Of a stretch of DNA of 64,000 nt, positions 9,319 to 17,541 are shown in pieces (within the stretch, counting starts at the first letter, position 1; every line of letters begins with the position of its first letter). Source of the DNA: Salibaculum sp031581025. GTDB taxonomy: Bacteria; Pseudomonadota; Alphaproteobacteria; Rhodobacterales; Rhodobacteraceae. The notes under the pieces were generated by a model, which was not told the DNA's origin, ran no database searches, and saw only the letters and a list, made by a program, of their open reading frames with translations. The stretch lies in NCBI RefSeq assembly GCF_031581025.1, contig NZ_JAVLCA010000010.1, one strand, 5' to 3'. A program made the translations under genes and the position numbers.

Positions 9319-10551
9319 TCAGTCCGTGTCGCGCCGGATCATCGTGGTCAGCCAGAGGGCCAGTGTCGCGCATACGAACACAGCCAGCGCCAGCGGCAGG
9401 GGCGTGCCGTCGAAGGCCAGCCCCACCGGCACCGCGATGAGCACCGCGCCCACCGTCCCGATCGAGGCCATGATCGAGGCGGCCATGCCGGCGATATGGC
9501 CCATGGGCTCCATCCCCAGGGCGTTCAGGTTGCCCAGGGTCAGCCCGGCCTGGAAGAACAGCGAGGTCGTCCAGAAGACGTAGAGGTAGAACTCCAGCGC
9601 GCCGAAGACCCCGGTCCAGATCGCGCAGGCCGCCAGCGCCGACAGGCCGATCTGCACGGTGAACATGGCCTTGACGATGGCCCGCATGCCCAAATGCATC
9701 ACGATCTGCGAATTGAGAAGCGTGGCCGAGGCGGCCACCAGGGCAATCCCGCCGAACCACAGCGGAAAGTTCTCGGCGCGGCCATAGGTCAGATCAAAGA
9801 TCTGCTGGATCGAGCTAATTGTCGCAAAGAGCATGCCGAAGGCCAGGGTCTGCACCGCGATGGAGAGCCGCACGGTGGGGTGGGCCGCCATCTCCTTGAT
9901 GGCCGCCCAAAGCACCGAGAGCCGCAGCGGGCGACGGTCGGCGGGGGCCAGCGTCTCGGGTTGGCGCAGGCCCAGCCAGGTCATGCCGATCAGCGAGAAG
10001 ATTACGAAGGCCAGAAAGATGCTGCGCCAGTCCGAGAGGTCCATGATTACGGCGCCCAGGCTGGGGGCGATGGCCGGGATCAACGAGAAGATCATCATCA
10101 CGAAGGACATGATCCGGGCCATGCCGCGCCCGGCGTATAGGTCGCGCACCAGGGCCAGCGCCACCACGCGCGGCGCCGAGGCGCCCAGCCCCTGCAGCAC
10201 CCGCGCGGCCAGCATGGTTTCCAGCGTCGGCGCGAAATAGGCGGTCAGCGCCGCGGCGCAATAGATCAGCGCGCCCCCGATCACCACCGGCTTGCGCCCG
10301 AAGCGGTCGGAGAGCGGCCCGGTGAAGATCGTGCCCAGCCCCATGCCCAGCACGAAACTGGTCACGATCAGTTGCGCCAGGTTGGGGGCCTCGGGCGAAA
10401 GCTCGGCGCCGATCTGGGGCAGCGCGGGCAGCATGGCGTCGATCGAAAAGGCGATCGAGGCCATGAGCATCGCGGTGAGCGCGATGAACTCCGGCGTCGG
10501 CAGGCGCCGGGGCGGGGACGGTGCAGCGGGCGCCGCCGTGGTATCTGTCAT
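9319..10551 (-). CDS. Bcr/CflA-type multidrug efflux MFS transporter
   Basis: A 410-residue major facilitator with about 12 hydrophobic segments. The A-type MFS loop signature GPLSDRFGRKPVV lies near residue 75-87, and ALPQIGAEL after the first helix is typical of the Bcr/CflA drug-efflux subfamily. It probably exports drugs or metabolites by proton antiport across the inner membrane; the substrate is unknown. The start at 10551 overlaps the stop of the channel gene upstream by 4 bp (ATGA), indicating translational coupling. A longer open frame to 10815 reads antisense-like sequence and is not used. Confidence 0.9.
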   Translation of the reverse strand: MTDTTAAPAAPSPPRRLPTPEFIALTAMLMASIAFSIDAMLPALPQIGAELSPEAPNLAQLIVTSFVLGMGLGTIFTGPLSDRFGRKPVVIGGALIYCAAALTAYFAPTLETMLAARVLQGLGASAPRVVALALVRDLYAGRGMARIMSFVMMIFSLIPAIAPSLGAVIMDLSDWRSIFLAFVIFSLIGMTWLGLRQPETLAPADRRPLRLSVLWAAIKEMAAHPTVRLSIAVQTLAFGMLFATISSIQQIFDLTYGRAENFPLWFGGIALVAASATLLNSQIVMHLGMRAIVKAMFTVQIGLSALAACAIWTGVFGALEFYLYVFWTTSLFFQAGLTLGNLNALGMEPMGHIAGMAASIMASIGTVGAVLIAVPVGLAFDGTPLPLALAVFVCATLALWLTTMIRRDTD

Positions 10552-10916
10552 GCGTCGGGTCCTTTTCCCTCGAGCGACTCGAGGCGTTTCTCGGCTTCGG
10601 CTGTCTTGCGTCGCGCCTGGCGCAGCTCGGCCCGGGCGCGCATCCGCCGCTCCACGGTCATGTTGCTGACCTGGCGGATCACGGCGGCAAAGACACCCAG
10701 CCCGGCGAATATGAACACGGTCGTCGCCAGCTTGCCGATCACGGTTTGCGGCACAAGGCTGCCATAGCCCACGGTCGAAAGTGTCACCACCGTGAAAAAG
10801 AAGCTGTCGACCCAAGACCAGTCTTCGACGATGTGATAGAAGACCGTGCCGCCCCCGATCAGGCCTGCGAGCGTGCCGACCAGGATCCAGAGACCGTCAT
10901 TGCGCATCGCCCGCAT
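10548..10916 (-). CDS. Two-helix potassium channel protein
   Basis: A 122-residue protein with the minimal ion-channel architecture: a first transmembrane helix (about 8-27), a pore loop with the K+ selectivity filter TVGYG (about 48-52), a second helix (about 60-82) and a charged C-terminal coiled-coil-like tail rich in Arg, Glu and Lys. Channels of this size assemble as tetramers. The start overlaps the 3' end of the upstream oxidoreductase gene by 20 bp (or 11 bp if the Met at 10907 is used), and its end overlaps the efflux gene, so the three genes form one leftward operon. Confidence 0.88.
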   Translation of the reverse strand: MRAMRNDGLWILVGTLAGLIGGGTVFYHIVEDWSWVDSFFFTVVTLSTVGYGSLVPQTVIGKLATTVFIFAGLGVFAAVIRQVSNMTVERRMRARAELRQARRKTAEAEKRLESLEGKGPDA

Positions 10917-11550
10917 CCCCGAGTTTCGCCATGATCTCGCCCGTTACCTGGACCCAGAGGTCGGGCGGCTGTGCGCCGGGCACCGCGTGCTGGCCCGCGA
11001 CGATGAAGGTGGGCACCGATTGCACGCCCATCTTGCGGGCCTCGGTGTCGCGGTTGCGGATCTCCTCGGCATCGGCCCCGGCGGCCAGCAGGCGCGACAC
11101 CACGCCCGCGTCCATCCCGGCGCTGTCGGCGATGTCGCACAGCGTGTCACGATCGCCGATGTCGCGGCCTTCGGTGAAATAGGCCTCGAAGAGGGCCTGC
11201 ACCACGGGGGCCTGGCGGTGCTCGATCCCGGCCCAGTGGATCAGGCGGTGCGCGTCCAGCGTGTTGGGCGTGCGCGCGATGGCCTCGAAGTCGATCGTCA
11301 GCCCGGCCTTCTCAGCATGGTCCTGCACCGGCAGATAGGCCTTCACCGCGCCCTCGCGGCCGCCGAACTTGGCGTCGAGATAGGCGCGCCGGTCCATGCC
11401 CTCGGGCGGCATGTCGGGGTTGAGTTGAAACGGGTGGTATTCGATCTCGAAGGGGTGGTCGCCCACCTGTGCGAGCGCCGTGTCCAGGTTGGTCTTTCCG
11501 ATGTAGCACCAGGGGCAGACAGGGTCCGAGAAGATATCAAGCTTGACCAT
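10897..11550 (-). CDS. DsbA family oxidoreductase, FrnE-like
   Basis: A 217-residue thioredoxin-fold protein of the DsbA/FrnE (2-hydroxychromene-2-carboxylate isomerase-like) group. The N-terminus reads VKLDIFSDPVCPWCYIGK, with the CPWC active site at about residues 11-14, and a cis-Pro-type SVPTFIV segment near residue 178. No signal peptide is present, so it acts in the cytoplasm. The ATG at 11550 gives the family N-terminus; a longer in-frame extension to 11823 has no homology-like sequence. It is the first gene of the operon with the K+ channel and efflux pump. Confidence 0.9.
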   Translation of the reverse strand: MVKLDIFSDPVCPWCYIGKTNLDTALAQVGDHPFEIEYHPFQLNPDMPPEGMDRRAYLDAKFGGREGAVKAYLPVQDHAEKAGLTIDFEAIARTPNTLDAHRLIHWAGIEHRQAPVVQALFEAYFTEGRDIGDRDTLCDIADSAGMDAGVVSRLLAAGADAEEIRNRDTEARKMGVQSVPTFIVAGQHAVPGAQPPDLWVQVTGEIMAKLGDAGDAQ

Positions 11551-11794
11551 GGTCGGTCTCCCACTCTGGCCGCAGGGCGCGGCGCAAGAGCTTGTTGTTG
11601 GCGCCATGGGCAGGGCGGCGCGATGAATGAAAAGCCTCGGGCCCTTGTAGCGGGCCGGGCTGCGAGACGCAAAAGCGGCAAGCTTGGCCTCGGGCGGCCA
11701 TGTTGACAGGGGCACAGGGGCATGGTGCTGCGCTATCCCCGCGGCGGTGCGCGTGCAAGTGCGCAGGCCCCAGACGACCTGCGCGCGCGGTGCG

Positions 11795-13624
11795 CTATTC
11801 CTCCGCGTCCCACCACCAGACATCGGGCTGCCAGCCGGGCCAGTCGCCGAAGATGGGCATGGTCTCGGGATAGTGCAGACTCTTGTCGTGGGCGATGCGG
11901 GTCACGTTCCACTGGTAGATCGGGATGGCGTAGCGCCCGGTCGTAAGCAGCCGGTCCAGCGCCCGGGTCGCGGCGAGAAAGTCCTGCTGGCTTTCGGAGG
12001 TGAGCAGCCGGTCGATCATGGCGTCGACGGCCGCGGACTCCACCCCCATGAGGTTGCGCCCGCCGGGTTCGTCCACCCTGTCGGAGCCCCAGTAAAGCGA
12101 CTGCTCGTTGCCGGGGCTCAGCGACAGGCCGCGCCGGAAATAGGTCATGTCGAAGTCATAGGCATCCAGGCGCTCGCGGTATTGCGCGCTGTCGATCACC
12201 GTGACGGTCGGCGCGATGCCCAGCCGGTCGATCGCCTGCACGTAGATGTCGATGATCGTCTGGGTCTCGTCGCTGCCCGATTGCAGCACGATCTCGAAGG
12301 TGAAGGGCCGGCCCTGCGCGTCAGCCATGACACCGTCCTGCACCGTCCAGCCGGCCTGTTCCATCAGGTCCAGCGCGGCGGTGATGCCGGCGCGGTTACG
12401 CTCGGTGCCGTCCGAGGCGGGCAGGGCATAGCCCGTTAGCGCGTCCTCGGGTATCTGGTCGGCGTAGGGTTCGAGGAAGTCGCGCACGCGCCCCTCGGCC
12501 GGGCCGGGCCGCATCGCCAGCGGCGAATTCGCGAAATACGAGGTGATGCGTGGCTGCGCACCGCCGGTCAGCGCCTCGTTGATGAATTCGAAGTTGAAGG
12601 CGTGCAGCATGGCGTCGCGCACGCGAAGATCGGCGAATTGCGGGCTGCGCGTGTTCATCACGAAGCCTGTCATCCCCGAGGGGCGTTCGTGCGGCAGCAC
12701 GTTGCGCACCACGTCGCCAGTCTTGACGGCGGTGAAGTCATACTGGCTGTCCCACTTGGCCACGTTGAATTCGCGGTTGAAGTTCACCGTGCCCACCTTG
12801 AAGGCCTCGAAGGCCGCGGTGGCATCGCCGAAATACTCGATCCGCAGGGTGTCGAGGTTGTGGGTGCCGTTGCGGAAGGGGACCACCCCGTCGCCCCAGT
12901 AGTCTGGATTGCGAGTGAATTCCACATAGCGGCCCTGCTCGTGATCGCCGACAAGGTAGGGCGACGAGGTCACGGGGATATGCTCAAACCCGTCGGTCTC
13001 GGCGAAATCGACGCCCTCGTATTGCGCCTTTTGCAGGATCGGGCGCATCCCTGCCAGCAGGGCCAGTTCGCGATCCTCGGTGTCGAAGGTGAAGCGGACC
13101 GAGCGTGGCCCGGTCTGTTCCATGGCGGCGACCTTGGACCAGAACCCGGCGTAGCGGCCGTGCCCCTTGGTGCCCAAAGTCTCGTAGGACCACATGACAT
13201 CCTCGATCGTAACGGGGCTGCCATCCGAGAATTCGGCCTCGGGGCGCAGGGTGAATTCGACCCATTCGCGATTCGGCCCGGTCTCGACCGATTCGGCCAG
13301 AAGCCCGTACAGCGAGAAGGGTTCGTCGAGCGACCGGGCCATCAGGCTCTCGCCCATGAGAAAGCGCAGCTGCCAGGGCACGGCGCCCTTGCGCACGAAA
13401 GGATTGAGACTGTCGAAGTTGCCGATATTGGCCGTGACCATCTCGCCACCGCGCGGCGCGTCGGGGTTGGCATAGGGCAGATGCGCAAAATCTGGGGGCA
13501 GGTCGGGGTCGCCATACATAGCTATGCCATGCTTGGGCTCGGCCTGGGCCGCACCGGCCACCATGAGCGCGGTGGCGACAATGGCGGCGATCCGGCCACG
13601 TCGGGGGAAAAACTCTGGTCTCAT
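11795..13624 (-). CDS. Oligopeptide-type ABC transporter substrate-binding protein (family 5, YejA-like)
   Basis: A 609-residue periplasmic binding protein. A signal peptide with basic N-terminus and hydrophobic core ends near AGAAQA (about residue 26). The mature part has the family 5 features: YPEAN-like opening (HLPYANPDAPRGG), the SLNPFVRKG segment, and EFTLRPEAEFSDGSPVT (about 120-136), typical of peptide, nickel or opine binding proteins. The YejA branch binds peptides such as microcins. No permease or ATPase genes adjoin it, so it is an orphan component here. The start at 13624 was chosen over 13660 because it begins the signal peptide. Confidence 0.88.
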   Translation of the reverse strand: MRPEFFPRRGRIAAIVATALMVAGAAQAEPKHGIAMYGDPDLPPDFAHLPYANPDAPRGGEMVTANIGNFDSLNPFVRKGAVPWQLRFLMGESLMARSLDEPFSLYGLLAESVETGPNREWVEFTLRPEAEFSDGSPVTIEDVMWSYETLGTKGHGRYAGFWSKVAAMEQTGPRSVRFTFDTEDRELALLAGMRPILQKAQYEGVDFAETDGFEHIPVTSSPYLVGDHEQGRYVEFTRNPDYWGDGVVPFRNGTHNLDTLRIEYFGDATAAFEAFKVGTVNFNREFNVAKWDSQYDFTAVKTGDVVRNVLPHERPSGMTGFVMNTRSPQFADLRVRDAMLHAFNFEFINEALTGGAQPRITSYFANSPLAMRPGPAEGRVRDFLEPYADQIPEDALTGYALPASDGTERNRAGITAALDLMEQAGWTVQDGVMADAQGRPFTFEIVLQSGSDETQTIIDIYVQAIDRLGIAPTVTVIDSAQYRERLDAYDFDMTYFRRGLSLSPGNEQSLYWGSDRVDEPGGRNLMGVESAAVDAMIDRLLTSESQQDFLAATRALDRLLTTGRYAIPIYQWNVTRIAHDKSLHYPETMPIFGDWPGWQPDVWWWDAEE

Positions 13625-13665
13625 TTCGTGGACAATCCCTCTGCGCCTTGTGTGCCTCATTCAAA

Positions 13666-13694
13666 AGCCTAGAGATCGCTGTTAGTCTTTTCAA
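13666..13694 (-). promoter_or_regulatory. Possible promoter for the YejA-like gene
   Basis: On the minus strand TTGAAA (13694-13689) and TAGGCT (13671-13666) are spaced 17 bp, giving a leader of about 35 nt before the start at 13624. It lies back to back with the plus-strand promoter of the candidate sRNA. Recognition is by consensus only. Confidence 0.35.
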
Positions 13695-13702
13695 ACTTTT
13701 AG

Positions 13703-13730
13703 CTTGGATCGCGGCGGCGGATTGCATATA
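13703..13730 (+). promoter_or_regulatory. Candidate promoter of the small RNA
   Basis: CTTGGA (13703-13708) and CATATA (13725-13730) with a 16-bp spacer resemble a housekeeping promoter reading rightward. The predicted start is near 13737, and no protein gene follows on this strand before the terminator. Confidence 0.4.
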
Positions 13731-13736
13731 AGGAAG

Positions 13737-13813
13737 GCACTGCTCGATAGGTTTCTTGCCTGTATGAAACCTGCCTCAATAACTGAACGCCGGCCTTGTG
13801 CCGGCGTTTTTTT
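13737..13813 (+). ncRNA. Candidate small RNA of about 77 nt
   Basis: Between two leftward genes lies a rightward unit with no credible reading frame. It comprises a promoter-like pair upstream, a 6-bp hairpin (GGTTTC 13750-13755 with GAAACC 13766-13771), an unpaired AT-richer linker (about 13772-13787) and a strong intrinsic terminator (7-bp CGCCGGC stem, 13788-13806, plus seven T). This architecture fits a trans-acting sRNA; hfq is also encoded in the window. The 5' end is estimated. I cannot assign it to a known family. Confidence 0.5.
13788..13813 (+). terminator. Intrinsic terminator
   Basis: CGCCGGC (13788-13794) pairs with GCCGGCG (13800-13806) around a CTTGT loop, followed by seven T (13807-13813). 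The T run lies only on the plus strand, so the terminator serves a rightward transcript although the flanking genes run leftward. Confidence 0.85.
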
Positions 13814-13924
13814 CTTTGAGGGTCAGCGGAACGGCCAAGACAGGTCGGGGCGTGGGCCAACTCAATGCGATAGGCTCAAGACCGAGCACGGGTCCAATGA
13901 TACCAGCCCTGACGCTGCCTGCGG

Positions 13925-14707
13925 TCAGTCCTCGTGCCGGCCATGTCCGATCCGATCGGCCAGCTGGTCCAGCGCCTCGGGCATTTCGTCGTGTTTTTCG
14001 CCGGGGTAGACCAGCCCTGCCGAGATCACCAGCTTCGCAGCATCCTCGACGGTCATGTCCAGTTCGATCACATCCTCGCGGGGAAAAAACAGCAGATACC
14101 CTGAGGTCGGGTTCGGCGTGGTCGGCACGAACACCGAGGTCATGGGACCGACGCCCGCCTTTTCGACCAGTTCGCCCTTGGTCTGCGTCGAGATGAAGCC
14201 CACCGCCCATATGCCCCGGCGGGGATATTCGATTAGGCAGGCGCGGTCGAAACTCGTCTCGGTCTGTGCAAAGACGGTCTCGGCGATCTGCTTTGCGCCG
14301 TTGTAGACCGAGCGCACCACCGGCATCCGCGCGACCAGCGCCTCGCCCCAGCCCAGGAAGGACCGGCCGATCAGCCCCTTGGCGATCCAGCCGACGATGA
14401 AGGTGAAGATCAGGAAGATGACGACGCCGACGCCACGGACGTTGACCTCGATGTAATTGGGGTGGGTCGGATCGGCGCGGCCGAAGTCGTTGACGTGGCC
14501 CAGCAGGCGGTTGACCAGGTCCTCGGGGTGGTAGGCCTGGGGCACGAAGGGCCAGACGAACCCATCCACCCAGCCGATCAGCGTCCAGATCAGCCAGACC
14601 GTCAGCCCGATGGGCGCGATCACGATGATCCCGGCAATGAAATTGTTGCGCAGGCCCGTGATCAGGCTGCCGCGCGGCCGGGGGGGGTCTTTGGGCTGTC
14701 TGGTCAC
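13925..14707 (-). CDS. DUF502 family membrane protein
   Basis: A 260-residue DUF502 protein. Hydrophobic helices lie at about 22-46 (IAGIIVIAPIGLTVWLIWTL) and about 92-115 (a VVIFLIFTFIVGWIA stretch), followed by a soluble domain with ARMPVVRSVYNGAKQI, the best-conserved segment of this family. Function is not established; the family is widespread in bacteria and plants. The start is GTG at 14707 with GGTGAG upstream. It is separated from psuG by 86 bp and may be read from the same leftward transcript or independently. Confidence 0.87.
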   Translation of the reverse strand: MTRQPKDPPRPRGSLITGLRNNFIAGIIVIAPIGLTVWLIWTLIGWVDGFVWPFVPQAYHPEDLVNRLLGHVNDFGRADPTHPNYIEVNVRGVGVVIFLIFTFIVGWIAKGLIGRSFLGWGEALVARMPVVRSVYNGAKQIAETVFAQTETSFDRACLIEYPRRGIWAVGFISTQTKGELVEKAGVGPMTSVFVPTTPNPTSGYLLFFPREDVIELDMTVEDAAKLVISAGLVYPGEKHDEMPEALDQLADRIGHGRHED

Positions 14708-14793
14708 TTTGGCTGTCGCTCACCTTACGCGTCATCGCTTATGTAGGCGATCTCGCGCGGTCGGACAATGCAGCACGGCCCCGGGCAGGCTCG

Positions 14794-15708
14794 TCAATCG
14801 GCGGAATTGCACAGGCTTTTGGCAATCTCGGCGGCAAGGCGCGCATTATTGCGCACCAGGGCGATGTTCGCGGTAAGCGAAGCCCCCTCGGTCAAGGCGT
14901 AGATCCGGTCAAGCAGGAAGGGCGTGACGGATTTCGCCGCGATTCCCTGCGCCTCGGCCTCGGCCTGGGCCTGCGCGATCAGCGGCGCGAGGGTCTGCGC
15001 CGGGATCTCGTCGGCCTGTGGAATCGGGTTGGCGACCAGTTGTCCGCCCGTCAGGCCCAATGCGGCGCGCATGGCATGGGCGGCGGCGATCCGTGCGGGG
15101 CTGTCCACCCGCAGGGGGGCGGCCAGCGCCGAGCGGGCCGACCAGAAGGCCGGCAGGCTGTCCTGGCCGTAGGCGATGACCGGCACGCCGAGGGTTTCGA
15201 GCACCTCCAGCGTCTTGGGGATGTCGAGAATGGCCTTGGGCCCGGCGGCAACGACCGTCACCGGCGTGCGCGCCAGTTCCTGCAGGTCGGCGGAAACGTC
15301 GAATGTCGCCTCCGCGCCGGGGTGGACGCCGCCGATGCCGCCGGTGGCGAAGATCGCGATGCCCGCGAGACGCGCGGCGATCATGGTGGCGGCGACGGTG
15401 GTGGCCCCGGTGCCGCCCGCGGCCATGCAGGCGGCGAGATCGGCGCGGCTGAGCTTGGCGACATCCTCGCAGGCGGCGAGCCGGTCCAGCTCGGCCGGGG
15501 TCAGGCCGATGTGCAGACGGCCCGACAGCACGGCGATGGTGGCGGGTACGGCACCGCTGTCGCGGATGTCCTGTTCGACCGCGCGGGCGGTCTCGACATT
15601 CTGCGGGGCGGGCATGCCATGGGTGATGATGGTGCTTTCCAGCGCCACGATCGCCCGGCCGGCGGCGCGGGCCTCGGCGACCTCGGGGGAAAAGTGAAGG
15701 TCTGTCAT
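14794..15708 (-). CDS. psuG: Pseudouridine-5'-phosphate glycosidase
   Basis: A 304-residue PsuG, which splits the C-glycosidic bond of pseudouridine 5'-phosphate to uracil and ribose 5-phosphate in the cytoplasm. Family signatures are VALESTIITHGMPAPQN (about 22-38), TTVAATM (about 103-109), FATGGIGGVHPGAE (about 119-132) and VANPIPQADEI (about 225-235). Its start overlaps the stop of psuK by 4 bp, so kinase and glycosidase are translationally coupled and work in sequence. Length is normal. Confidence 0.95.
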   Translation of the reverse strand: MTDLHFSPEVAEARAAGRAIVALESTIITHGMPAPQNVETARAVEQDIRDSGAVPATIAVLSGRLHIGLTPAELDRLAACEDVAKLSRADLAACMAAGGTGATTVAATMIAARLAGIAIFATGGIGGVHPGAEATFDVSADLQELARTPVTVVAAGPKAILDIPKTLEVLETLGVPVIAYGQDSLPAFWSARSALAAPLRVDSPARIAAAHAMRAALGLTGGQLVANPIPQADEIPAQTLAPLIAQAQAEAEAQGIAAKSVTPFLLDRIYALTEGASLTANIALVRNNARLAAEIAKSLCNSAD

Positions 15709-16595
15709 TGTGGGCTTTCTCCGGAAACATGGGCGGCCGCGGCATCGAGCGCGCGGGTCAGGGCGGTGTCGGGGTCCATGCCCTGCACCTCGGAGGCGAT
15801 ATGGGCGGCCATGAAGGTGTCGCCCGCGCCGGTGATGCGGGTCACCAGAACCTCGGGCGGGCGGGCGCTGCGCAGGCGGTCGCCGCAGGCCTCGGCGGCC
15901 ATGGCGCCGCCATCGGTGACGAGGGCGCGATGGACCCCCTGCGCGACCAGGCCGCGGGCGGCACGGGCGGCATCGTTGAATGATGTTCGGCAGATCAGGG
16001 CTGCCTCTTCGCGATTGACATAGAAGGTGGCCGAGGGATGGCCCAGCAGCGCCAGCAGCCGCGTGGCCTTGCCGGGGCTGGCCGGGGCCACGCGCAAATC
16101 GGCGGCGCGAAACAGCGGCGAGGCGGCGATTCGCATCAGCAGCTCATGGGTCAGGTTGCCATCCAGGGCGACCGGCCCGGTCCAGGGCGCGGCTTCGCTG
16201 GCCAGGCGCCCGTCCGCCAGCGGTCGCAGGATCTTGTCGCCCACTTGTTCGAGCGAATGGGCGTCGGCAATCGCGGCGATCAGCCCGCCCGCGCCCTCGA
16301 TGGCCATGTAGCTGTCGGTTGGCAGATCCTCGGAGCGGTAGAGCGTGGCGGTCTCGAGGCCCAGCCGCGCCGCCTCGCGCACCAGGTCCTCGCCCTCGGG
16401 ATCGCGGCCCACGGCGGAGAGCAGCGCCGGGCGCAGCCCGAAGCGCGCCAGGGTCATGGCGATGTTCATGGCCACGCCGCCGGGCAGGCGGATGATCCGC
16501 CCGGGCACATCCGACCCGGCCCGCATCGCGACAGGCGCGCGGCCGATGATGTCCCACAGGACTGAACCGATGCATAGGATGTCGGGCGGCATCAT
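15705..16595 (-). CDS. psuK: PfkB-family kinase, probable pseudouridine kinase
   Basis: A 296-residue PfkB-family sugar kinase. The N-terminal glycine-rich segment PGGVAMNIAMTLARFG (about 38-53) and the C-terminal anion-hole motif GAGDTFMAAH with catalytic Asp (about 259-268) are present. The 4-bp overlap with psuG gives the specific assignment: it should phosphorylate pseudouridine to the substrate of PsuG. Start is ATG at 16595 or the adjacent ATG at 16592. No nucleoside transporter gene is adjacent, so uptake must use another locus. Confidence 0.88.
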   Translation of the reverse strand: MMPPDILCIGSVLWDIIGRAPVAMRAGSDVPGRIIRLPGGVAMNIAMTLARFGLRPALLSAVGRDPEGEDLVREAARLGLETATLYRSEDLPTDSYMAIEGAGGLIAAIADAHSLEQVGDKILRPLADGRLASEAAPWTGPVALDGNLTHELLMRIAASPLFRAADLRVAPASPGKATRLLALLGHPSATFYVNREEAALICRTSFNDAARAARGLVAQGVHRALVTDGGAMAAEACGDRLRSARPPEVLVTRITGAGDTFMAAHIASEVQGMDPDTALTRALDAAAAHVSGESPQ

Positions 16596-16674
16596 GGCGC
16601 GCAGCTATTGCGCGCGCCGCGCCGGGGGTCAACCGCTGTGACGCGGTGTGCTGCGCACGCCGGATGACCGGGGC

Positions 16675-16743
16675 AGGGGGCTTTCTGCCCCCTCTTGGCC
16701 TGCGGCCAATTCACCCCCGAGGATATTTTCGGCCAGAAGAAGC
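16675..16743 (-). repeat. Dispersed intergenic repeat, copy A
   Basis: Reading on the minus strand, just after the DUF4198 stop: TTCTTCTGGCC, GAAAATATCC and CGGGGG, then a TTGGCC/GGCCAA hairpin (16695-16709) and an AGGGGGC/GCCCCCT hairpin (16675-16693). The head and both hairpin types recur at 36482-36558, also immediately 3' of a gene. It looks like a REP-type 3'-untranslated element. Confidence 0.7.
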
Positions 16744-17541
16744 CTATTCCGGAATGGCGAAGGTCAGCGCGGCCCAGAGGGTTTCCCAGACCACATCGCG
16801 CGCCTCGGCCAGCTCCGCGTCGGGGCGGCGCAGCACCACGGCATCGGCCAGATAGGCATGGCCGGGCTTGACGGGCAGGTTGGCGATGCCCCTCTCATCG
16901 GTGCGATGGTAGGTGACCGCGACGCTGCCGTCGGGGGCCTTCTCGAACACCTCCACCTGCGCAGCGGCGCGCGGGGCCTGGTCGTAGAAGACCTGCACGG
17001 GCAGGGTGGACGCGTCGAAGGTATAAGGGTTTTCCAAGGCGACGATCTCGGTCTCCAGACCCAGAGGCCGGTCTTGCCCGGTGCCATCCCCCACCGCCAC
17101 CAGCGCCTTGACGTGGCGCGAATAGGCCTCGCCGAAGTCCGTCTCGGGCAGGCCGCGTGCGCGGTGCCGGGCCACCGCATCGACGAAATCCTTGTGATCG
17201 GCGAAGCTTGCGAATTTTTCGAGTGTCTCGTAGCCGACCCGGGCGGTATTGGCCTCGTAGGCGAGGATGTGCAGCCCCGCGCCGAGGGGGGCGGCCTCCA
17301 GCGCGGGGCGGGCGCCAAGGCGGTTCTCGACCGGCTGGACCTGCTCGCCGCGGATCATGTCGAAGCGGCTGAAGCGGCGGGGCAGGTAGCTGAGTCGCGA
17401 CCCCTCGAAGTCTTCGCCATTGACAATGTCGGCCCGGAGCATAACGTCGCGCGGTATCGTGAAATCGGCAGGATCCAGCCAGAGTTCGTGGGCGAGGGTC
17501 GGGCCCGCCACGAGAGCCAGGAAAAGGGTAAGGATGCGCAT
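16744..17541 (-). CDS. DUF4198 family periplasmic protein (possible nickel/cobalt uptake accessory)
   Basis: A 265-residue exported protein. The signal peptide MRILTLFLALVAGPTLAHE has a cleavage site at TLA-HE, leaving a mature N-terminus starting HELW, typical of DUF4198 proteins found beside metal transporters. The C-terminal half resembles an Ig-like beta fold. The start codon at 17541 shares two bases with the start codon of the divergent HupE-type gene, and GGAG lies 7 bp upstream. A longer frame to 17748 would bury the signal peptide and is rejected. A metal-related role is inferred from family context. Confidence 0.78.
   Translation of the reverse strand: MRILTLFLALVAGPTLAHELWLDPADFTIPRDVMLRADIVNGEDFEGSRLSYLPRRFSRFDMIRGEQVQPVENRLGARPALEAAPLGAGLHILAYEANTARVGYETLEKFASFADHKDFVDAVARHRARGLPETDFGEAYSRHVKALVAVGDGTGQDRPLGLETEIVALENPYTFDASTLPVQVFYDQAPRAAAQVEVFEKAPDGSVAVTYHRTDERGIANLPVKPGHAYLADAVVLRRPDAELAEARDVVWETLWAALTFAIPE

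Noticed and set aside
11703..11740. Perfect TTGACA on the plus strand at 11703
   Set aside because: No credible -10 at 16-18 bp and no rightward gene or terminator follows before the leftward genes, so it is probably chance.
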